A stretch of DNA of 64,000 bases from Morinoia aosen (lineage: Eukaryota > Arthropoda > Malacostraca > Amphipoda > Talitridae): positions 11,146,316 through 11,210,315 of the forward strand of contig CM059568.1 in assembly GCA_030386875.1 (NCBI GenBank), in the 5' to 3' direction. The notes beneath the pieces were generated by a model. That model did not search any database, was not told the origin of the DNA, and was given only the letters and a program-made list of their open reading frames with translations. The position numbers were made by a program, and so were the translations under genes. How positions within the stretch are numbered: the stretch's first letter is position 1; every line of letters starts with the position of its first letter. This document shows positions 49,301 through 61,300 of this stretch, piece after piece.

Positions 49301-52300
49301 TAACAAACTTGAAAATTTTAAACATTTCGAACGTGAAATTTTTGTTGCATTTGGTTTCTCAAGAGCTCTAAATTTTTTATTCTGACTACTCGGCATCATG
49401 TACATTTCAGTTCATGTTATAGAATTTATGTTATGAGTGCGTGTTGGTATATAAACCTTTTCATTCGCCAAACTAGTTGACGTCGCGTGAAAAAAACTTA
49501 AAATATCAAGAATATTCTATGGTGTCGTCTGGAACCAGGAAGCGTTGTTCTTTTGTATTGAAGTGAACGGCTAATTGCATATTTCTTTGCGCACAAGTCG
49601 GCTGATCTCCTGGTCAGTCTCTCACTCATGTGCTAGGCAAACGCTTGGCTCAGCACCACCCACTCCTACTCTGCCCCCATTTTAATGCGTAAAGTCGCCC
49701 ATAGACGATCAATTTGATTGTCAATATCATCGACTCAATATATTGATGAAATTTTTTTTACCTACCATGTCAATTCATTGACGGTCGTCAATCAAGCCCA
49801 CAGACGATCAATTAAATTGTCAATATTCATCACTGTCAATTATATTGACAATAAAATTGATCGTCTATGGGCCGCTTAAAGTCGCCACAACTTGAGCACA
49901 CGACGCGGCTGCGTACACTGAACTCTGTTCTGGATGTCGTGCAGCAAATGAAGAGCGTGCAGCGCTACCAGAAGCGGCTGGAGTACCACCTCAGCCAGGT
50001 CGAGGATCTGCTCGACCAGTACAGCCTGCACCAGAAGCTCAGAGAGGGGGTGAGTGTGCGCCTCCAATCAAGTAGGTAGGACCCAAGGACTACTGTATCA
50101 TACTGATAGTTGTCCTTGGTAGGACCCGTAATGCTGGCAGCCATATCTTCATGACTTTTTCTCGCCTAAATTTATTCCTTTGCTAACTCGTTTAAGGGGG
50201 CCCTCCGCTTAAACCTGAATTTTGATCCGATTGGTCTGAAATTAAGCCAGTATATGTATTTTGGAAAGAGAAACATATTTGGCGGGAAAACTTTTTTTGA
50301 TTTGGCCTTAGTTTTTTCGAAAAATTTGAAAAATAAGTTTTTTGAGTAATTTTTGTACATATTTCAAAAAGATAGAAGTTAAAAAGTTCTTATGCTAGAA
50401 CAAATTCAAAGACAGTTTTGGAATCCTCGTGATATTGCGAACAAACTGATTGACCTGGAATTTCTATTTGAAGCTTTATTTTTTCTCGATATGCGATATT
50501 TGATCAATACCTAAAATGTACCTATTTTTTAGGCTTTGAACAAGCCTAAAAAAAATTAAATGTACAAATCGGAAAATCAAAGCCAATCAGTTTGTTAGAA
50601 ATGTTTCATGGATTCTAAAACTGTCTTTGTTTTCTTCCTAGCATAAAAACTTTTTGACTTCTATCTTTTTGAATTTTGAAAAGAAGTAACTTTTCAGTAT
50701 AAGCGAAAAACAAAATTTTTTGTTGAAGTGTAATATAATGGAAAATTTATTTAATTGAATGCTGTTTTCATTTTAATTTTGATAATCTCCATGTATAACA
50801 TCATATTCACGCTGTGAATTTTATTTTAGAAAAAAATAAATGATAAAAAAATAATTTACTTGTTTCATAAAATTATGGAATTTTTTGTTTTCAGTCTCAT
50901 TCTTATGAAATTTGACTATTAAATGTAACTTTTGAAAAGAAACACAATTTCTTCTATACATTTTTTTGATTCAGGCCTTAGTTTTTGAAAAAATTTGACA
51001 TATTGGTTTTTAGTCCACTGGTATTGATATTTCAAAAGAATAGAACTCATTGAGTTTTTATGCTAGAACAAAAATAAAGACAGTTTTACAATCCTTGGAA
51101 CATATCTAACAAAAGTACATTCGCAAATTTGCCATTTCTTTCTTTGTTTTCTTTTTATATGGGGTCGAAATGGGGTCGAAAATTTAAGATTTTGGTCCCC
51201 TTGGGGGGGATCTATTGTCCGCAGCGCCATAAAATTTTTTTACCGAATAGTCCACCACCTAAGGGTCCTTTTCCAACAAAAACATGAAAAATGACCATCG
51301 GAGAGAAAAGGGGCCTCGGAGGGCCCCCTTAATACTTTGACTGCAATAAGACCCATCGGTGGGTCGTGTTCAAGTTTTTGCTGCTGCGTAACGACCCACC
51401 GATGGGTCGTTTGAAAGAAGTTTTAACAATCATTCAAAGTTAATGCTATTTAATGAGCCTAGGTAATGTTTGGTATTAGTAAAATTTCTAGCAACTTTTG
51501 AATTTAAATTAGAGTTGAATACTGAACTTCAGTTTAACCCATCGCAGTCAACGTGTCAGGTTTGGCCAAGAGGCGGGGCTCTAGCTGCTTCACATCTTGT
51601 CAGTTTGCCCCTTAAGGGGATACAACTATTGTATCTATGGGAATTGGCGCTCCCAGGGGGACTATGTGAGGGCCTGAGCTAAAGGTTAGGTAGGCTTCCT
51701 TTTTGTTGTAATAAAATAGGTTTTTGTTTTGTTTCGGACCATTTTTTTTCGGTTCACTGCTGTCCTGTTTTTCAGCACCTACTACTTTCTTCTTCAACTT
51801 TTTTCTTGTTTCATGAACTTCTTTCCTAGCTTACTGTTTCTGTGCACCTCGTGCATAGATTCCGCGTTCCCTCAACTCCATACTAAATGGGGCCTTCCTC
51901 TTTCCTCTCTTGGAACATCTTTGTCGTGGTTAAGGGAGGCTAAAACTTTCTTATATAATAATAATAATCTTGTCAGTTTGTGCCAACATTTCTAGTACAC
52001 AACCAACGATCCCGATGGGAACTTCACTCATCGTCGAAGTTGTTTTTGCGATGTTCTCAGGAACTAAACCGCATTCTTGCAGTGCGTTTGTTATCACAAG
52101 TTTCCAAAACCTCTTGGTTTTATTGGTTTAGCATTTTCATAAGTGATGTAATAGAAAATTTATTCCTAATCTACTATTTAATTTACCAAGGTTTTATGGT
52201 TCATTCTGGCCACACAGTCGCTTTGCCATCGATTTTTGCCTTCAATTCTGAATTTTCTCTGATTTTGATGCACTTGTTGTATTCTCTCCAATTTGATAAT

Positions 52301-55300
52301 TCTTTCAAATACCTCGACCAATTTGTGAGCTTATTTTATCTTCCCATTTATTTCGGAGTCTTCCTCGTTGCCTTCATTTAACTGATCTTTCCCTTGTTAG
52401 TCTTTCGATAGTCACGTCTCCCTCGTTCATGCATTGAGTGCATCTAGCAGCTATGTGTTGCTCTCGACCTCCTGTCACGGCAGAAGAGACAAGGTAGGGT
52501 CAAACCAGTCTTTTTGGCGACCGTGTGGCAATGCTGACGTCATGGCAACGGACCAATAACAGCGCTCATATTGCGCCTGGCAACACTGCTAGCCCTAAAT
52601 CTGGCTCCGCTATTAGCCTAACGACATGTCGCAATGGTGACGTCATGTTTGTTTGAAATGAAGCCGTTGTATTGGCTAGCCGAACAAGACAAGGTGTATT
52701 TTCCTCTATAGAAATTACAATACCTTGTTTCCTCTACCGTGCCTGCTGCACACCCTGCCTCAACTCTCTACTCCCGAGCAACACGTACACTCACTACGTC
52801 CCTACGTGCGCAGGTGCGGAACATGGCCTACGCGTACGCCATGTCACCGGGCAAGGAGCGCACGACCGCTCTTAATAACGTGCGCTCGGGCTACAGGGAG
52901 TGCACCGACACCCTCTGCGCTCTCGAGGTGCAGATCGAGCACCTGCTCGGCACGCTCACGCTCGAAATGAAGGGTGAGCAGCCGCTGATGCCAGTCAGCG
53001 TCTCACTACCTTGGGGTTTTTAGAGTCTCTGATGTCATTCTGCCCTTATATTGGGAGCTTGTGTCGTAGGTTCATCCTATAATAATTCATGTTGGTTCAG
53101 AGTACTTAATGGACGTCACCTGGCAGGCAACACACGAGTCAAGTTGCTCTTATTGCAGGAAGAGAAAGTCTTGGCACGTTTTTATTGATGTATTACAACA
53201 AAGCGAGTTTGGCAGCAGGAACTAGGATGGTGTTATTTTATAGCAAAGGTTATATTTATGTGCGTAAGTCTAGCATGGAAATGGCATTCGGCCTCTCGCC
53301 TGAGCGAGCGTGGATCTGGTCTCGCCCTCGTCATGACTAGTCTTCGTGCGTGCCTCCTGAGGGTGGAGACACACACAGCGGAGACGACAGCTGGTAGAAT
53401 TTCATACTACGGTTGTTTGAAAACTTCGAGACCTGAGCAAACGTGACTGCGGAGTATAATTTAACATTTCAGATGAGATCTTGGAGCGACATGGCTAATA
53501 ATCTGCATATTGTACAAATCGAGACGGAATGACTTCACAACGTTCTGGTTGCAATCGTAGATATAAAGACATTGAGAGGTAAAAAAATACGAGCTCCGTG
53601 ACAGCGAAAGTTGAGTGTGGTCAAGTCTCACAGCCTTCTTTGACCTCCCCTTGCTGATAACTTGGACGTGCTCAGATGTATTACTTTGGTAAGTGAGACT
53701 GATATGAATCGTTTGATGAGTTTGTGTATATGTCATTGAAAGTATGAAAGCAATCAACTACAAAACACCTTAACGCAAACTACAACTCACTAAAGGCCTG
53801 GATGGGACAGTCTTCGAGGCGACAGGTCACTGTTAATTAGAGCGCTTCCTGGAACACTTCACTGTTGCGTCGAGGGTTAGAGCCACTGCCTACTTTATGC
53901 GTGACGAGTTGGGGTGCGTTTTGTGTGCAGGTATACAGGGGTTCGCGCGGCTGTGTCCTGGCGACGTGTTCGAGGTGACCATGAAGCACGGACGTCAGAA
54001 GTGGCGCAGCAGGGGGCGCGTCGGGCGGGAGGGCTCCCAGAACTGGGACAACAGCAGGGCTGCCTTCAAGGCCCTCATCGGCGAGGGGGTGAGCTCTCGT
54101 CACTTTGTTGGCAAAGTCCTCAACCCTTTACCTATCAAAGTCCCTAACTCTTTACCGTCAAAGTCCTCAACCCTTTACTGTCGAAGTCCTCAACCCTTTA
54201 CCGTCAAAGTGCATTTCAAAATCATTTGTCATAAACGCTCTAATATATATTATTCCTTATGAAATTTGTGCCCCAATGTGTTCTTCGAAGTTCATTGTCG
54301 AGTGGCAGTCACTTCCTCGTCGTGATGTCGGTGACACATGATGCCGGTGCCAGTTTCATGATCGTGGTTGTGATTACGGTAATACGAGTGCAAAATGCGG
54401 ACTTTAAAGGTTAAATTTGGTGGCTTTTCTCTTCAAGTACGACCTTAAAAATCATTTAATATCTAGCAACCAGGCAGATGCTGGGTGGTCTTCCTTTCTT
54501 AATTTTGCCTTGTGTCATACTCAGTAGCGATGATCTCAGACTGTCTTGGATATTATCTGTTAGTTATCCTCCGTTTTCATTGCACAATTATCATTTTACT
54601 TTCACTGAAAGCCGGTGCATCATCCCCCAACTTTCACTTGCGAATTTCCCTGTCTTATTTCTGCTGTGGACTCGTGTTGCTTTCTCGATGTCCGGTAATT
54701 TTTACCAGTTCAGGGTTATGGTAAACCGGTGCAGTTCTGTTACCCATTAAAATTGCTAACCATATGATACACGCCTTCATAATTGAGTAAATACGTGCGT
54801 GAAAATCGAAATTAATACTAGTGAACTATTTGGTGCTTCACAATCAGTCGTGGATCTTTTTCATTGTACGATATTCAGGAATGAAATTGTCATTATCTTC
54901 ACAGATCATGAGAGGAATTTACGAGATATGATATTCAGATTGAGGGTTCATTATAAACAAATGAATTTCAGTCTTAAAAACTTAGGTTATTGCTTGTTGT
55001 ATACATTGGATGTTCAGAAATATTGATGTGCTCGTGGTGTCGCTTCTCGTGTGTGAGCCGGAAGCCCTGAGGTGTTCCTAGTCTTTAGCCACCGACCTAG
55101 TCGTTAGCCACCGAATGCGCTGCTCTGAGTGTGGAAATCTGTGAGCTTCATATGCCTTAGTTAACTCTGGAGCTTGCTAGAACTCTCTCTCTCTCTCTCT
55201 CTCTGTGACGTTGTGTTCTACTGAGCAATCAACCCATTCAATATCGTAGTTTTCTAGTTCTCTTGCCAATCTAATTTCTTATATTCCCCTGTTGTTGACA

Positions 55301-58300
55301 TCTATTTTGTCGGGTAGGCTCGTATTCCGTGAAGTTTTGCAGTTATAGGTTTTATCTTTTTAGTGCAAAATCTGCTTTGTTATCGATAATTTTACATCAC
55401 ATGAGCATATGCTGCCCACAACATTTTCTCAAAGGCAAGTTTTAAGCTCCGCGTGTGGTGCACGGACGCTATTACTGACACCCCAATTGTTTTAACGTCT
55501 CCGTCCACTCCTGCATGGACTGTCCAGAAGTTACAGTTTTAAATAACGCCTATTTTCTGTGAAGGAGAGCAATTTCTTCCAAAAAAAGAATGCATGGGAC
55601 TTTCCGAGCAGTTGCACATGAAGGCGGTCGAGGTGCGGCTGCTGGGTAAGAGCGTGCTGATCGGCCAGCGCGAGTGTGAGACGAGGGAACTCTTCTCGCC
55701 TCACCCTCAGCTCATGACCGTCAACCTCAACCACGCTGGCTCCCTTAAACTCAGCGTCGTCGTCACGTGGAAGTGAGCACTTCTCATCCCACACTCTGAG
55801 GACTTTATATTTTGTTATGAGTATGACTTTATGTTTTATTATAATGATGACTCTATATTTTATTATAAGTATGACTTTATATTTTATTATAATGATGACT
55901 TTATATTTTATTATAATGATCACTTTTTATTTTACTTTAAAGATGACTTAATATTTTATTTTAAAAAGAGGACTTTATATTTTATTATAAAGATGACTTT
56001 ATATTTATAAAGATGACTTTATATTTTATTTTAAAGATGACTTTATATTTTATTTTAAAGATGACTTTATATTTGTAAAGATGATTTTATATTTATAAAG
56101 ATGACTTGATATTTTATTTTAAAGATGACTTTATATTTTATTTTAAAGATGACTTTATATTTTTCTTTAAAGTTCACTTCATATTTTATAACTAAGTTGA
56201 CTTCATATTTTATAATTAAGATGACTTTATATTTTTTAATAAAGATGACTTTATATTTTATAATTAAGATGACCTTATGTTTTATAATTAAGATGACTTC
56301 ATATTTTATAATTAAGATGACCTTATGTTTTATAATTAAGATGACTTTATATTTTATAATTAAGATGACTTTATATTTTATAATTAAGATGACTTTATAT
56401 TTTATAATTAAGATGACTTTATATTTTATAATTAAGATGACTTTATATTTTATAATTAAGATGACTTTATATTTTATAATTAAGATGACTTTATATTTTA
56501 TGTATTTTTTATATTTCGATCTCGTGGTTAATGTTCTGCGCTTGTTAAACTTTAATACTCTGTTTTCCTAAGGTGTTCTTTTTTCCTACGGTGTTTTTTT
56601 CTTAGCAAAGCTTCTACCGCAAGTATTTAGATAGTTTGCTTTGTAAAAGTTTACCACAATTTCGTTATTTATTTAGTTTGACGCAGTCAGTAACTAACTA
56701 CAATTATCGTATTCAAAATGATGTGCAAGTAGTGTAGACATTAGCATGGTGCAGCGCTTTGGTTTGACGAGTGCTTAGGACAGCCCCCACAATTCTAGTA
56801 AGAACGGTGCATGTGTGCCGACTGTTTCAGTAAACTGGAATTTGCTGCATCCGAACGCACGAAAAAAAGAGACTTTATAGAATGAAGCAACCTTTCATTA
56901 AAAATTGGAGGACAACGCTCACGGTTCCATATAACGACACTTATGAGATTGTGTGCTGAGCAAATTATCCCCCACTAAATTTTGGAATCAACATCTAATG
57001 ATTATAGGTTGTAATCAACATCTAATGGAAGCTCTCTGTTAGAACCACAAGTGTGATCAACATCTAATGGAGGCTCTGTGTTAGAACCACAAGTGTGATC
57101 AACATCTAATGGAGGCTCTGTGTTTGAACCACAAGTGTGATCAACATCTACTGGAGGCTCTGAGTTAGAACCACAAGTGTGATCAACATCTAATGGAGGC
57201 TCTGAGTTAGAACCACAAGTGTGATCAACATCTACTGGAGGCTCTGAGTTAGAACCACAAGTGTGATCAACATCTAATGGAGGCTCTGAGTTAGAACCAC
57301 AAGTGTGATCAACATCTAATGGAAGCTCTCTGTTAGAACCACAAGTGCGATCAACATCTAATGGAGGCTCTGTTAGAACCACAAGTGTGATCAACATCTA
57401 CTGGAGGCTCTGAGTTAGAACCACAAGTGCGATCAACATCTAATGGAGGCTCTGTTAGAACCACAAGTGTGATCAACATCTACTGGAGGCTCTGAGTTAG
57501 AACCAAAAGTGTGATCAACATCTAATGGAGGCTCTGAGTTAGAACCACAAGTGTGATCAACATCTAATGGAGGCTCTGTGTTAGAACTACAAGTGTGATC
57601 AACATCTAATGGAGGCTCTGTGTTAGAACCACAAGTGTTTAACATTTACTGCCCTGTGTGCACACAGCCCTCTGGACGGCGGCGCTGGGGGAGGGCTGGC
57701 GCCTCCAGAGGACTCACCTCACTCGATCATCCGCACGGCATCCCTCTCATCCTCCCCCTCCACCCTTGGCGGTGGGCGCCTCCTGCACACCCCCACGGGA
57801 GGCATGCCGGCCTCCTCCACACCCCTCACTTTCACGCGGGTTTGTCATCCTTTTTGTCGTGTTGCAATTTCTTAACTCGGGGGGAAACGTGTGCATATTG
57901 AAGATTTAGTTCTTGGGGCCAAGAATGAAGTTGATATGTTTTTTATTGTAATAGGAGGCAAAGGAAGTTTTTTGTTTCAGTTAAGAACTCTGTCCACATT
58001 ATGACCAATAATAATAGTGGGGAAGAGTTCAAGCATTTTTTGTGGTAATTTTTCTCTAATTTTTGCTTGCATTCGTTCCTCCGGCTAAGTTCCTCATAGA
58101 CCTCTTTGGAATTTGTCTGACGCTAACTTTACCAGCAAATGATCAGGAGTTGTGCGTTTTCTGCAACTTGACTCTCTGACTCAACCTTACCCGTACGATC
58201 TGGTTGAAAATAGCTCCATATCTTGTAAATATTTCTTCAATTCTGTCAACTAATGTTGAATTATCTGAAGCGGCGTAAAAGATGGAATATTTTCAACTTT

Positions 58301-61300
58301 GAAAGAGTCCATGCTGTCCGACAAGTAAATCGAGGTTCATCTCTTAGTTGAATGTGTGTTTGAAATTCCGTAGACTTTTTCACGTATTTCACGCACCTCT
58401 AATGCAATGGTGTAGAAGGGAGCTAGCAATGGCCGGGTAACATAGCTTGGCTACTGTGGACGTACTTGAAATGTTGACCCTTGTACTGAATACGAACTGA
58501 AAAGTTTTTAAAAAATATAAAGCACGAATTTTTAATGCTATTAATGTAGATTTACGATCCCTTTATTGCGTATTGCCTTTACTATACAACGTGAAAACAA
58601 GCAAATTTGGACAAACGCTGTGAATCGAAGCAATATGAGAGCGTAAACACGCCCCTCGAAACACGGATACGAGTTTCTCTGCGGCGTTTGTGGTTGTATT
58701 ATTAGCTCATGCTTGATACGTTCTCCTCATGCTTAATGAATATCTCTGACTTCCTTAGATCTTTCTGGTGATAGGGCGTACATTGTTTTAAGCTTCGGTG
58801 AAGTTTTTTGACGTGTGTTTAGGGAAGATCTTGTTCATCCAAACACGATGCAGCATCTCACAGTGCAGCTGCGCTGAGTTGCGGTCGTTCATGCGGTGCT
58901 GTGTCTCACTTTCGTTGGTGCAGAGCCGCCGTGTCTCAGCAATGCTACCCCCCTCAGGGGGATACAACTATTGTATCTATGGGAATTGGCGCTCCCAGGG
59001 GGACTATGTATGGGCCTGAGCTAAAGGTTAGGTAGGCTTCCTTTTTGTTGTAATAAAATAGGTTTTTGTTTTGTTACGGACCATCTTTTTTCGGTTCACT
59101 GCTGTCCTGTTTTTCAGCACCTACTACTTTCTTCTTCAACTTTTTTCTTGTTTCATGAACTTCTTTCCTAGCTTACTGTTTCTGTGCACCATGTGCATAG
59201 ATTCCGCGTTCCCTCAACTCCTTACTAAATGGTGCCTTCCTCTTTCCTCTCTTGGAACATCTTTGTCGTGGTTAAGGGAGGCTAAAACTCTTATATAATA
59301 ATAATAATAATAACAGCAATGCTACCAGCCTCCTCTCATGGAGCTCACCGACGGGCAGCAGCATTGGGTGCATTGCTTCAGTTCACTGCACCCTCTAGTG
59401 TGAGATTTTGTTTAGTATTTGACGCGTTGTTGTTGCTGTGCAGCTGCTGTCGAGACCTGACGTCAGCTGCAGCATCCCCGAGTGCGCTGACAACGACAGC
59501 AGCTTCGGCAGCATGTCAGCACGCTCCTCCTCGCCTGACAGCTCTGCCAGCCCACTCCCTGCCACCGACTCTGCGGGCACCGGCGCTGACAACAACGCTG
59601 ACAGCCAGGTCAGCTAAATAAACTTAAATGCCTTTTTCTTCTTCCTTTCGTGTCTACTCTGGGAGATTTGACGCCCAGGTCGCTGCCGAGACTAGGGGTT
59701 ATGGATACAGTATTGCTAGAGATTAACGTAGTGAAAATGGGATGGAAGTTCGGTGCACAGGTCGCTGCCGAGGCTAGAGGTTATGGACAAGGTCCTGACT
59801 ACAGTCATTTTGGGTTCAGTATTGCTAAATTTCTGCGCTTCGAGTTATTTGTGGGATATTCTGTGATGTACTAGTGTTCTACTTCGCTGTTCACTTGCGT
59901 TACTTTTGTAATGTGTTCCTTTTGAGCACCTTTCAGCAGTATGCAGCTGTTGTGTCTCTTCTCAGGTGGATACAACTATCACATTTATGGGAATTAGCGC
60001 TCCCAGGGGAAAAATGTGTGAAGGCCCGAGCTGAGAGTTAGGTAGGCCTTCTTTTTGCTGAAGTAAAATTTTTTTTGTTATGTTAAGGGTCACCTTTTTT
60101 CGGTTCGTTGCTATCCTGTTTTTCAGTACCTACTACTTTCTTCGTCAACTTTTACCTTGTTTCATCAACTTTTTTCTCAACTTACCATTTCTATTCCCCT
60201 TCTGCGTAGATTCCGCGTTCCGCTATCTCCATAATAAATCGTGCCTTTCTCCTTCCGCTCTTCGGAACTTTTTTTTTAGCGGTTACGGAGGCTTAAACTA
60301 ATATCTAATCTAACTGTTGTCTATGGGAATTTACGCCCATAGGAGGGAAACGTGAGGTCAAGAGCTGACGGTTAGGAAAGCCTCCCTCCCATTGAAATAG
60401 AATATTTTTTTGTTTTGATACGGACTCTTTTCGGTTCACTGCCGTGGTTTTCACCACCTTTCCATGGTTCATCTTGATGCAAACTCAGAGGAATGACGGT
60501 CTCTTACAACTTGTTTGTTTCGAAGAAATTTTCTATCTTGGTGTTTCTATGCACAGGGTGTGGTGATATACCTTGAGCATACTTCCCCCTTCCATTAACA
60601 TTAAATGATACATTCCTCTTTTGGGAACACCCTATGTGTGGTTAGGGAGGCTTAAGCTAACTTAAAATCTGATCTGGCATTCAAAGGGGAATAACATAAG
60701 TAATTTAGAAATGATTCCAGTGCTCATGGTGCTGGTGAGCTAATATATGGGACGTAATTGAGAAACGATTCAATGATGATGTTGAGCTAATGTATTTAGT
60801 GGTGGCATGACAGGAGTGCCTGTCGTGCTGCAGCAGCGTGAGCCCCTCGTGCGACACCACCGGCAACTTCACCCTCGTACGCAAGGCCGAGACCCGCACC
60901 GAGCAGTGGGCCAAATATTCCCAGGTGAGCGTATTTTTTTTGTTAAGGGATTCTCGTGCTCTTTTGTGCGCGTTTGTGCAGTCCTGATACGGGTGTAGGC
61001 AGGCTGCATGGCTGGACGATGCCACCAAGATCATGTACGCGCTTGTGTGCCTTTGTAATTTACAATGTCCTGCCAGTTGTACCTAATGACTCGTTACTGC
61101 GGATTTTTCCGCGACCACTGAACAGCAGGTCATTCTTCTGCTGAGATTCGCCTGTTCTTTTCGCCTACAAACCATCGCTCGCCGCTCCTCTAGCGACCCC
61201 TTTCACCGTTGCCGATGTAAAATCATTACATGATACAATAAGGAACATCCAGAAAGAAATAATATGCCTTAGAGTGGGGTAACAAGTGGAACTTTATAAG

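Noticed and set aside
56125-56571. 148-codon + frame of MTLYFIIK repeats
   Set aside because: A product of the 24-bp minisatellite; it is intronic and the exon 9/10 junction is fixed by the TWNPLD motif.
57011-57640. CRISPR-like array
   Set aside because: Units are contiguous with no spacers, and the context is a eukaryotic intron.
58950-59313. Pol III B box in family A (GGTTCACTGCT)
   Set aside because: Differs from GGTTCGANTCC at key positions and no A box lies at the right distance.
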